This document shows, in pieces, positions 1 to 5,133 of a DNA stretch of 5,306 bases. Location: NCBI GenBank assembly GCA_046758845.1, contig JBHIBA010000321.1:1-5306 (forward strand). Reading direction: 5' to 3'. Source of the stretch: JBHIBA01 sp046758845 (GTDB lineage Bacteria; UBA8248; JACPRG01; G963555815). Position 1 is the stretch's first letter, and each line of letters starts with the position of its first letter. The notes beneath the pieces are model-generated. The model made no database searches and was not told where the DNA came from. It saw only the letters and a program-made list of their open reading frames with translations. The position numbers and the translations under genes are program-made.

Positions 1-983
1 GAGAGGCGCAGGTCGTTCGGTGCGGGGAGATCGGAGCGGTGGTGAAGGACCGTCCGCTTCGGGACCTGGACGGCATGGACGAAGGAGAGCTGAAGCGGGA
101 GATCGGCGACCACCACAGGGTCAACGAACTGGCCATGGAACAGAGGGCCTCCGTCCCGGTGAGGTTCGGCGTCATCGCGGAGAGCGAAGACGAGGTCAAG
201 CGGTGGCTCGAGCGGGCCCACCTTCAGTTTCGGACGGCGCTGGAGCGGGTCCGGGGGAAGGCCGAATTCGCCATTCACGTCCACTGGGATGAGGGTTCCC
301 TTATCCGGGAGATCGGGGCGAAGGATGAACAGGTCCAAAGGCTCCGGGCCGAGCTTTCCACAGCGCCCCCCGAGCAGGCCCAAAGTCTCCAGATCGCCGT
401 GGGCCAAGTGGTGTACGCCACCCTGCACAAGCGCCGGCAGGTCTATCTGAGCGAGGTGCATCGGGCCCTTCGCGCCTGCTCCACGCACTGGGCCTTGGGG
501 AGGCTGACGGACGACACGATGATCGCCAACCTGGCTTTCCTGGTCGAAGGGGACAAAAGGCCCCATTTTGACGCGCGCTTGGATGAGTTGGGTGAACGGT
601 ATGCGGGACAGTTGCGCCTCAAGTGCATCGGTCCCCTTCCCCCTTACAGCTTTTGCGACATCGAGTTCTCCCTCGGCTCGTTTGAATTGATCGACGGCGC
701 TCGCAAGAGGCTGGGCCTGGGCGAGCAGGCCTCTCTCGATGAGATCAAGAGCGCCTACCGGAACCTGGCGGTCCGCCATCACCCCGACAAGAATCCGCAC
801 CTCCAACAATCCGCGGAAAGGTTCAAAGAGATCGTCTCGGCTTACGAGACCCTTGTGGCCTATTGCCGGAACTATCGGTATTCCTTCCGGCGGGAGGCCG
901 TGGAGGGGTCCTTCTCTTTCGCCGCGCCCGACGGATGGGGCGAGGATCAGGAGCTCTGCGCAGAGGGCCAACCTCATGTCTAA
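1..983 (+). CDS. GvpF/GvpL-family gas vesicle protein with C-terminal DnaJ J domain (5' partial)
   Basis: The reading frame is open from nt 3 to the TAA at 981-983. It reads EAQVVRCGEIGAVVKD before the first GTG (nt 39), and this matches the GvpF/L segment that normally follows the first beta strand. The true start is therefore upstream of the window, and the N-terminal YxYC strand is missing. GvpF/L hallmarks are SVPVRFGV (nt about 153-176), a NLAFLVEG block (nt about 528-551) and CIGPLPPYSF (nt about 624-653). A J domain follows (nt about 700-865): LGLGEQASLDEIKSAYRNLA, then HPD at nt 780-788, then a helix III-like AERFKEIVSAYETL. A tail of about 40 residues ends the protein. GvpF/L proteins are minor gas vesicle proteins acting in shell nucleation and assembly; J domains stimulate Hsp70 (DnaK) ATPase. 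That this protein recruits DnaK to vesicle assembly is inference. The gene overlaps the next by 8 nt. Confidence 0.93.
   Translation, partial: EAQVVRCGEIGAVVKDRPLRDLDGMDEGELKREIGDHHRVNELAMEQRASVPVRFGVIAESEDEVKRWLERAHLQFRTALERVRGKAEFAIHVHWDEGSLIREIGAKDEQVQRLRAELSTAPPEQAQSLQIAVGQVVYATLHKRRQVYLSEVHRALRACSTHWALGRLTDDTMIANLAFLVEGDKRPHFDARLDELGERYAGQLRLKCIGPLPPYSFCDIEFSLGSFELIDGARKRLGLGEQASLDEIKSAYRNLAVRHHPDKNPHLQQSAERFKEIVSAYETLVAYCRNYRYSFRREAVEGSFSFAAPDGWGEDQELCAEGQPHV
702..863 (+). other. J domain encoded within the first GvpF/L gene
   Basis: This segment encodes a compact J domain: helix I/loop (ARKRLGLGEQASLDE), helix II (IKSAYRNLAVRH), the invariant HPD loop at nt 780-788 followed by KNP, and helix III (AERFKEIVSAYETLV). 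The HPD triad, essential for Hsp70 ATPase stimulation in the DnaJ family, is intact. There is no Gly/Phe linker, zinc finger or client-binding C-terminal domain of a full DnaJ. The GvpF/L part probably supplies targeting. Confidence 0.92.
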
Positions 984-1761
984 GGCGCCTAAGTACGGGA
1001 AATGGGTCTACTGCATCATCGGGACGAAGCGAAAGGAATCCTTCGGCCCCATGGGGATGGGGGAAAGGGGGGACGAGGTCCATACCCTTCACTACCGAGA
1101 CCTGGCCGCGGTGGTGAGCGATTGTCCCTTCGTCAAGTATCCGGTGAGTCGCGAGAATTCGCTGGCCCACCAGAGAGTCATCGAAAAAGTGAATGAGAGA
1201 CACGCGGTCCTCCCCGTCCGGTATGGAACCATCGCCGATTCCGAAGAGCAGGTTCCCGAGATCTTGAAGGTGCGGTACGACGAATTCAAATCCACGTTGA
1301 AATACGTGGCGGACAAGACCGAGCTCGGCGTCAAGGCCGTCTGGAAAGACGGCCTCATCTTCTGGGAGATCGTGGAGGAAAGTCCGGCCATCCGGAGCCT
1401 CAAGGCGCAGATCGAGGGGCATCCACCCGAGAAGACGCACTACCAGCGGATCAAAATCGGCGAGCTGGTGGAGGCCGCCCTCCAGGCGAAGCGGGAGCGG
1501 GAGGGCTGGGAGATCCTGAAGGCCCTGGTAAAGCTCTCTGTCGATCACCGCGAGAACCGCATCTTGCACGATCGCATGCTTCTGAATGCCGCTTTCCTGG
1601 TGGCGGAGAAGGATCAGGCGGCCTTTGACGAGGAAATGAACAGGCTGGGGGCAAAGCGCGGAGCGCGGATGGAATTCAGGTATATCGGCCCCATTGCCCC
1701 ATTCAACTTCGTTGAGATCTTCATCGACTTCGATGAATTGAAGGCGGCGAAGGTCTCATAG
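976..1761 (+). CDS. GvpF/GvpL-family gas vesicle protein (second copy)
   Basis: The protein is 261 residues from ATG 976. The frame is open further upstream, but only from 976 does it begin with the family N-terminus: WVYCII at residues 10-15, then RDLAAVVS (41-48), LPVRYGT (79-85), LNAAFLVA (203-210) and YIGPIAPFNF (236-245). An AGAGGG stretch at 962-967 can serve as ribosome binding site. The GvpF/L fold is two alpha/beta domains plus a helical tail; members bind GvpA-type proteins and other minor Gvps during nucleation. The start lies inside the end of the J-domain gene (8-nt overlap), so the two are probably translated together. Its middle segment (PPEKTHYQRIKIGELVEAAL) resembles that of the first copy, so these two look like a closer pair. 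Whether to call it F or L cannot be settled by eye. Confidence 0.95.
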   Translation: MSKAPKYGKWVYCIIGTKRKESFGPMGMGERGDEVHTLHYRDLAAVVSDCPFVKYPVSRENSLAHQRVIEKVNERHAVLPVRYGTIADSEEQVPEILKVRYDEFKSTLKYVADKTELGVKAVWKDGLIFWEIVEESPAIRSLKAQIEGHPPEKTHYQRIKIGELVEAALQAKREREGWEILKALVKLSVDHRENRILHDRMLLNAAFLVAEKDQAAFDEEMNRLGAKRGARMEFRYIGPIAPFNFVEIFIDFDELKAAKVS

Positions 1762-1778
1762 GCGGCTGGAGGCGGAAC

Positions 1779-2018
1779 ATGCTCATCGTAGACGACCTGC
1801 TCTTATGGCTGCCCGCAAAAGGAGTTATGGGCATCTTTAAAGAAATCCAAAAGCTGGCCGACCGCGAGCTGACCGACCGGGAGGCCCTCCAAGAAAAACT
1901 CCTCCACCTCCAGATGCAGTTTGAGCTGGATGAGATCACCGAGGAGGAATACGCCGAGCGGGAGGCTGAGATTCTCGACCGACTGAATGCCCAGGAGGAA
2001 GCCGGTGTCGAGGGCTGA
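1779..2018 (+). CDS. gvpG: Gas vesicle protein GvpG
   Basis: A 79-residue protein with the typical GvpG N-terminus MLIVDDLLLWLPAKGVMGIF (residues 1-20). An acidic amphipathic helical region follows, with LQEKLLHLQMQFELDEITEE (about 37-56) and EEYAEREAEILDRL (about 56-69). Length and motifs fit the GvpG family, small helical minor gas vesicle proteins that associate with GvpF/L and other accessory Gvps in the early assembly complex. A GGAGG ribosome binding site lies at 1768-1772, 6 nt before ATG. The gene follows the second GvpF/L after 17 nt, consistent with one operon. After the TGA the frame stays open for 21 more codons; this is probably chance in GC-rich sequence. Confidence 0.95.
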   Translation: MLIVDDLLLWLPAKGVMGIFKEIQKLADRELTDREALQEKLLHLQMQFELDEITEEEYAEREAEILDRLNAQEEAGVEG

Positions 2019-2083
2019 GAGGCGGCCAATCGCCGGACGTGTCCCGTTGAGGAAAAGATGCTGAGCCGCGCAGGGGAGCGTTG

Positions 2084-2167
2084 ATGGAAATTCTCCCGCT
2101 GCTTGGCGCCATGGCCCTGTTCGTGGTCCTCGCCCTGTTTGCGTTGCTCCACGGAAGGCACATGTGA
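2084..2167 (+). CDS. Putative 27-residue single-span membrane microprotein
   Basis: ATG 2084 opens a 27-codon frame ending at TGA 2165-2167. The product has a short N-terminus (MEI), a continuous hydrophobic stretch (LPLLGAMALFVVLALFALL, residues 4-22) and a basic tail HGRHM. The 19 apolar residues could just span a membrane, and the basic tail predicts a cytoplasmic C-terminus by the positive-inside rule. An AGGGGAG ribosome binding site at 2071-2077 sits 6 nt before the ATG. It lies between gvpG and gvpO in the same direction, in a 258-nt gap that is otherwise unexplained. I recognise no family. It might be membrane-associated or might contact the hydrophobic inner face of the vesicle shell; both are inference. 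Chance hydrophobicity of a CTG/GTC-rich stretch is the alternative. Confidence 0.5.
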   Translation: MEILPLLGAMALFVVLALFALLHGRHM

Positions 2168-2263
2168 ATGAGAACCGGGACGACGGGTAAGCGCAGCCCG
2201 GGGCTTAGGGGGGCAATGGCCGGGCGAAGGGGAAAATCAGCGGTCAACCAAACAAGAACTTGA
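2168..2263 (+). CDS. Possible 31-residue basic peptide between gvpG and gvpO (weak)
   Basis: ATG 2168 directly follows the TGA of the 27-codon frame (TGAATG) and opens 31 codons ending at TGA 2261-2263, just before the gvpO ribosome binding site. The product is basic and rich in Gly, Arg, Thr and Lys (MRTGTTGKRSPGLRG...). GGAAGG at 2153-2158 is 9 nt upstream. No domain is recognisable, and the composition is what random GC-rich sequence often gives, so this is recorded only as a possibility. Confidence 0.15.
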   Translation: MRTGTTGKRSPGLRGAMAGRRGKSAVNQTRT

Positions 2264-2268
2264 GGGAG
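2262..2268 (+). promoter_or_regulatory. Ribosome binding site of gvpO
   Basis: GAGGGAG lies 8 nt before ATG 2277. It supports that start over the in-frame ATG at 2298 (residue 8), which lacks an equally good upstream purine block. Confidence 0.6.
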
Positions 2269-2276
2269 AAATCGGA

Positions 2277-2573
2277 ATGTCCATCGCAGAAAACGGAATG
2301 CCCATCGAGCAAGCACGCAACGCGGTCAGCAGCTTTTTGAAGAATGTCCTGAAGAAAGAGGGAAAGGTCATCAAGGTGGAGAAGACCGATAAGGGGTGGG
2401 AGGTCGAGGCCGAGATCATCGAGGTAAATGAGTTTATCAAGTCCCTGGGCATCTCGAAGACCGTCTATGATCAGAACTTTTATGTGATGAAGCTGGACGG
2501 GCAATTAGAGGTGACCTCATACGACAGGCTGAAGGAAAGACCGGCCAAGGCTGAAGAGAGCCTCGTGGGATAG
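2277..2573 (+). CDS. gvpO: Gas vesicle protein GvpO
   Basis: A 98-residue protein. An N-terminal helix (IEQARNAVSSFLKNVL, residues 10-25) leads into the GvpO core: KGWEVEAEIIEV (39-50), then a region ending in DQNFYVMKLDGQLEVTSYDR (65-84). The GW-x-V-x-x-E-x-x-E pattern and the late 'Y-V-x-L-D-G-x-L-x-x-Y-x-R' strand pair are typical of the GvpO family. GvpO is known from haloarchaeal and actinobacterial clusters, where it is needed for or supports vesicle formation; its biochemical role is not settled. The gene follows the microprotein gap, with the next GvpF/L 29 nt downstream. The tail after residue 84 is charged and probably disordered. Confidence 0.88.
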   Translation: MSIAENGMPIEQARNAVSSFLKNVLKKEGKVIKVEKTDKGWEVEAEIIEVNEFIKSLGISKTVYDQNFYVMKLDGQLEVTSYDRLKERPAKAEESLVG

Positions 2574-2602
2574 TGAGGACTTCCTTTTCGAGAGGTGAGC
2601 CG

Positions 2603-3457
2603 ATGACGGGCGCTCACAAGGCGGACGGGGAAAGAAACGGGCTGGGCCTTTACGCCTATTGCGTCCTCCTGGACCCTGAAGACCTGTATCCCGGGATGGT
2701 CGGAATGGACAGGAGTCCGGTTTACGTGGTTGCTCACCGGCGGCTCGGCATGGCCGTCAGCCGCGCCCCCCTGAAGGACTTCGCCCCGGAGCGCGTGAAA
2801 GCCATGCTTCAAGACCTGGCGTGGGTCGAGCCCAGGGTGAGGCGCCACGAAGAAGTCGTTGAGGAAATCATGAGGCATCGACCCGTGGTGCCCATCCGCT
2901 TCGGGACGTTATACCTGGACGAAACCGGCGTTCTCAACTTCCTCGGCGAGCATGAAGGAGAGCTTTCGGAGAGCCTCCAAGACCTGACGGGAAAACAGGA
3001 ATGGAACGTCCGTGTCTTTGTCGCAAAGGAGGGCTTGAGAGCGGCCCTCGAAAGGGGAAGCGAGAGGCTGCGCCCGATGAATCGAGAGATGGAGGCCAAG
3101 CCCCCCGGCCAGGCCTACTTCCTGAGGAAGAAGAAGGAGCTCGTCCTGGCGGAGGAGATGGACCGCAGGGTGAGGCAATGGGAGGCGGAGTTTGTCGGCC
3201 GCCTGCGAAGCGTCGCCGAGGAAGTGGTGTTGAACACCCCCAATCTCCGGAAGAGCACCGACGGGGGGGAGGAGATGGTCCTGAATGCCGCCTTTCTCGT
3301 CGCCAACGATCGGCTTGGGGAGTTTCGGCACGCCCTGGAAGGGCTATCGGCCCGCTACGGGGATGAAGGCTGCTCGTTTCACTCTAGCGGCCCCTGGCCG
3401 CCCTATCACTTCAGCCCCCGACTGTCCAGCCCCTCCCTACAGGAACGCAGGGCATGA
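2603..3457 (+). CDS. GvpF/GvpL-family gas vesicle protein (third copy)
   Basis: The protein is 284 residues from ATG 2603. An alternative GTG at 2573, touching the gvpO stop, would add 10 residues, but ATG 2603 has a GAGAGGTGAG ribosome binding site at 2590-2599 and is preferred. Family landmarks are LYAYCV (residues 16-21), a divergent GMAVSRAP strand (49-56), VVPIRFGT (95-102), KPPGQAYFLRKKKELVLAEE (165-184), VLNAAFLVA (226-234) and GPWPPYHF (263-270). This copy keeps a Lys/Arg-rich helix (LRKKKELVLAEEMDRRVRQW) and a GPWPPY signature shared with the fourth copy, so those two look like a second pair. It is slightly longer than the others because of an N-terminal extension and a Ser/Pro-rich tail. 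Its stop overlaps the next start in ATGA (3454-3457). Confidence 0.94.
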   Translation: MTGAHKADGERNGLGLYAYCVLLDPEDLYPGMVGMDRSPVYVVAHRRLGMAVSRAPLKDFAPERVKAMLQDLAWVEPRVRRHEEVVEEIMRHRPVVPIRFGTLYLDETGVLNFLGEHEGELSESLQDLTGKQEWNVRVFVAKEGLRAALERGSERLRPMNREMEAKPPGQAYFLRKKKELVLAEEMDRRVRQWEAEFVGRLRSVAEEVVLNTPNLRKSTDGGEEMVLNAAFLVANDRLGEFRHALEGLSARYGDEGCSFHSSGPWPPYHFSPRLSSPSLQERRA

Positions 3458-3672
3458 CCGAGGCGCTTTCCACTTCGGGCCGGGTCACCCTCCTGGAGGC
3501 CCTCGACCGGCTCCTGAACAAGGGCGTGATGATCAACGGAGACATCACCATCTCGGTGGCCGACGTGGACCTGATCTTCGTTGGACTGAGGGTGCTCCTG
3601 GCCTCGGTGGAGACTGCGGACCGACTCCGCTGGGGAATCCGGGAGAGAGAACCGGTGGAGAGTCTCCCATGA
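3454..3672 (+). CDS. GvpA-superfamily minor gas vesicle protein (GvpJ/GvpS/GvpM type)
   Basis: A 72-residue protein containing the GvpA-superfamily core: TLLEALDRLLNKGVMINGD (residues 12-30), ITISVADVDLIFVGLRVLL (31-49) and ASVETA (50-55), then a short charged tail. It has GD where the main shell protein GvpA usually has A-W, and the 'GDI-x-ISVA-x-VDL' strand is typical of the accessory paralogues GvpJ/GvpS/GvpM rather than the bulk shell protein. These paralogues are minor components, probably used in nucleation or at the cone tips. The choice among J, M and S cannot be made safely by eye; the short form fits GvpS-like best. ATGA overlaps on both sides (3454-3457 and 3669-3672) place it between two GvpF/L genes, its likely chaperone partners. 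Confidence 0.92.
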   Translation: MTEALSTSGRVTLLEALDRLLNKGVMINGDITISVADVDLIFVGLRVLLASVETADRLRWGIREREPVESLP

Positions 3673-4418
3673 CGGCGGCCGGATTTTACGTCTATTGCGT
3701 CGCGGATGGCCCGACGGGCCCGACGATCGGAAGGAAGGGGCTTCAGGGGAAGGAAGTAATGCAGGTCTCTCACCGAGATGTCCGGCTCCTGTGGAGCGAG
3801 ATGGACGCGAAGCCCGCCTTTGCGGAAGGGGACGTCCTGGCCCATGAGGCGGTGGTCGAGTTGGCCTGGGCCCACTCGGCCGTCCTCCCTATGCGATTCG
3901 GGACGGTGTTCCCTGCCCGCGAGGCCCTCCCCGAGATCTTGGCAAGGCTCTATCCCCGCTTCCGAGTGTCCCTGGACCGGTTGGCCGGGAAGGTGGAGGT
4001 GGGGGTGAAGGTCCTGTGGGAGGCCGAGGCGATCAAAGAGGAGTTGCGGGCTCTGCGTCCGGGGACCGAAAGATGCAGCGAAAATCTCAACGGCGGCTCC
4101 CCGGCGAAGTCCTACCTGTGGCGGAGATTTCAGGAACATCTTCTTGAAAGAGGGCTGAAGGAGAAGGCCGCGGACGTCGCCGGAGAGGTGAACACCTCCT
4201 TGCAGCCATGGGCCTCGGAGGCCGAGGTGAAGGTCCTACGCACCGAAAACCTCCTCATGAGCGCCGCCTACCTGGTGCGCCGTGATCGGCTGGAGGGCTT
4301 CAGAACCCAGCTGGGGAGGGTCAAGGAGGCCCAGCCGAGGCTGAAATTCCTGTTCAGCGGGCCGTGGCCGCCTTACAGCTTTGTCGGGATCGAGGAGCCG
4401 CGAGGAGAAGAACCATGA
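3669..4418 (+). CDS. GvpF/GvpL-family gas vesicle protein (fourth copy)
   Basis: The protein is 249 residues from ATG 3669. The open frame reaches back to 3285, but the family N-terminus (FYVYCV, residues 6-11) begins only here, and the start sits in an ATGA overlap with the preceding stop. Landmarks are LPMRFGT (73-79), EVGVKVLWEAEA (110-121), MSAAYLV (197-203) and GPWPPYSF (231-238). The usual AAVVS strand is replaced by RDVRLLWSE (36-44), the most divergent version among the four copies. Immediate linkage to the GvpA-superfamily gene suggests that the two products work as a pair, for example with this protein holding or delivering the hydrophobic GvpA-like subunit; that is inference. The C-terminal EEPRGEEP is a short acidic tail. 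Confidence 0.94.
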   Translation: MTAAGFYVYCVADGPTGPTIGRKGLQGKEVMQVSHRDVRLLWSEMDAKPAFAEGDVLAHEAVVELAWAHSAVLPMRFGTVFPAREALPEILARLYPRFRVSLDRLAGKVEVGVKVLWEAEAIKEELRALRPGTERCSENLNGGSPAKSYLWRRFQEHLLERGLKEKAADVAGEVNTSLQPWASEAEVKVLRTENLLMSAAYLVRRDRLEGFRTQLGRVKEAQPRLKFLFSGPWPPYSFVGIEEPRGEEP

Positions 4419-4669
4419 ATGAATTCCAGGACCTAGAGGCTGTGGAGCGAGAAGCCCTCTGGCGCATGAGCGAGAGGTGGCTCAAGGAGGGGTCGAACTA
4501 TCAGGCCATGGGGGTGTACTGGAAGCTCCTGGACAGGTACCCGGAATCCGAGGAGGCGCAATGGGCCACAGCCGAGGCGCTGGACCTTGCCCGAACCCTG
4601 GAGAAGGAGGGGAAGGTGTGGCAGGCCATAAGCCTCTACGGGCGATTGGCGGGACGCGGGCGATGGTAG
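4415..4669 (+). CDS. Small TPR-like protein in the gas vesicle cluster
   Basis: An 84-residue protein from ATG 4415, which forms an ATGA overlap with the preceding GvpF/L stop and has GAGGAG at 4402-4407, 7 nt upstream. The frame is open further upstream, but that part is a shadow of the GvpF/L gene. Two helical hairpins look like tetratricopeptide units: about residues 15-48 (LWRMSERWLKEGSNYQAMGV, then LLDRYPES) and about 51-80 (ATAEALDLARTLEKEGKVWQ, then AISLYGRL). The 'Y-x-x-A-x-x-x-Y-x-x-L-x-x-x-Y-P' spacing is TPR-like. TPR folds bind peptides or proteins, so an adaptor role in the assembly complex is plausible but unproven. The last codons overlap the first possible start of gvpK. Confidence 0.78.
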   Translation: MNEFQDLEAVEREALWRMSERWLKEGSNYQAMGVYWKLLDRYPESEEAQWATAEALDLARTLEKEGKVWQAISLYGRLAGRGRW

Positions 4670-4677
4670 AGGCGGCG

Positions 4678-5025
4678 ATGGTCCAGGAGAGGACGATGGT
4701 CGTCGAAGGCGACGACCTCCCCGCCTTCGAGAAGGAGCTGGAGAAGACGGCTGGGGGCATCCCGGGCCGGATTAACGCCGACCCTGAGAAGGTGGAGCAG
4801 GGTCTCGCCAAGCTGGTCCTGACCCTCATCGAGCTGCTTCGAAACCTCCTGGAGAGGCAGGCCATGCGCCGGATGGAGGGGGGGAGGCTCAACGAAGAGG
4901 AGATCGAGCGGATGGGGCGGACGTTCATGCGTCTGGAAAGCAAGATGGAGGAGTTGAAGGCCCAATTCGAGCTGGAGGAGGAAGAGCTGAACATCGACCT
5001 GGGCCCCTTGGGCGACCTGATGTGA
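4678..5025 (+). CDS. gvpK: Gas vesicle protein GvpK
   Basis: The GvpK core is clear: RINADPEKVEQGLAKLVLTL (residues 31-50 from ATG 4678), IELLRNLLERQAMRRMEGG (51-69), LNEEEIERMGRTFMRLESKM (71-90), EELKAQFELEEEELNIDLGP (91-110) and LGDLM at the end. The family is helical, and the 'R-INADP', 'LLERQA-RR' and 'LN-DLGPLG' blocks are its hallmarks. GvpK is a minor protein needed for vesicle formation in bacterial systems. The start is uncertain. ATG 4678 has AGAGG at 4668-4672 and gives 115 residues. ATG 4663 would overlap the TPR gene and add 5 residues. ATG 4696, with GGAGAGG at 4686-4692, would give 109. All leave the core intact. The upstream open frame to 4477 is out-of-frame overlap with the TPR gene. 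Confidence 0.95.
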   Translation: MVQERTMVVEGDDLPAFEKELEKTAGGIPGRINADPEKVEQGLAKLVLTLIELLRNLLERQAMRRMEGGRLNEEEIERMGRTFMRLESKMEELKAQFELEEEELNIDLGPLGDLM

Positions 5026-5040
5026 GGGGGACCCGATTTC

Positions 5041-5062
5041 GTCCCGATGGCGTCATCGGGGC
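5041..5062 (+). other. Perfect inverted repeat after gvpK (possible RNA hairpin)
   Basis: CCCGATG (5043-5049) and CATCGGG (5054-5060) are perfect complements around a GCGT loop. The stem extends to 9 pairs with one G-U wobble. A second CCCGAT copy at 5032-5037 could compete for the same 3' arm. No T run follows, so a classical intrinsic terminator is not supported; an mRNA-stability or processing hairpin between gvpK and the next gene is possible. Confidence 0.4.
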
Positions 5063-5067
5063 ACCAC

Positions 5068-5081
5068 CCAGGGGGGCCTGG
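5068..5081 (+). other. Second short inverted repeat in the gap before the repeat-protein gene
   Basis: CCAGG (5068-5072), a GGGG loop and CCTGG (5077-5081) form a perfect 5-bp stem 6 nt after the first hairpin. No T tract follows. On its own it is weak; together the two stems suggest a structured leader or partial transcription barrier. Confidence 0.25.
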
Positions 5082-5117
5082 CGGTTTCCAAGCCCGGTCA
5101 CCCAAACACAAACGGAG

Positions 5118-5129
5118 AAGGAGGAGGAG
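5118..5129 (+). promoter_or_regulatory. Strong ribosome binding site of the repeat-protein gene
   Basis: AAGGAGGAGGAG, 4 nt before ATG 5134, is the strongest Shine-Dalgarno-like block in the window. It suggests that the following product is made in larger amounts than the assembly proteins. Confidence 0.65.
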
Positions 5130-5133
5130 ATAA

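Noticed and set aside
1..38. GTG at nt 39 as the true start of the first gene.
   Set aside because: The frame is open to the window edge, and the residues before it (VVRCGEIGAVV) align with the conserved GvpF/L segment seen in the second copy as HYRDLAAVVS, so the start lies upstream.
823..1569. A 248-codon open frame on the minus strand.
   Set aside because: It lies antisense to the second GvpF/L gene, whose protein is clearly family-like. Its product is rich in Pro, Arg and Leu without recognisable domains, as expected from the complement of GC-rich coding sequence.
2019..2084. In-frame continuation of gvpG past its TGA for 21 codons, ending in a TGATG overlap with the microprotein start (possible read-through or an 8-codon leader from ATG 2058).
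   Set aside because: GvpG already has its normal length at the first stop, and the extension has no family similarity. A short open stretch is common by chance at this base composition.
2188..2207. Inverted repeat TAAGC / GCTTA around a 10-nt GC-rich loop in the gap before gvpO.
   Set aside because: The stem is only 5 bp, there is no T tract, and a terminator in the middle of this cluster would be unexpected.
3285..3668. N-terminal extension of the fourth GvpF/L by 128 codons upstream of ATG 3669.
   Set aside because: The extension overlaps two other coding regions and is Pro/Gly/Arg-rich with no family similarity. The GvpF/L N-terminal strand starts right after ATG 3669.
3411..4139. A 242-codon open frame on the minus strand.
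   Set aside because: It is antisense to the GvpA-superfamily gene and the fourth GvpF/L, both well supported. No domain and no convincing ribosome binding site were seen.
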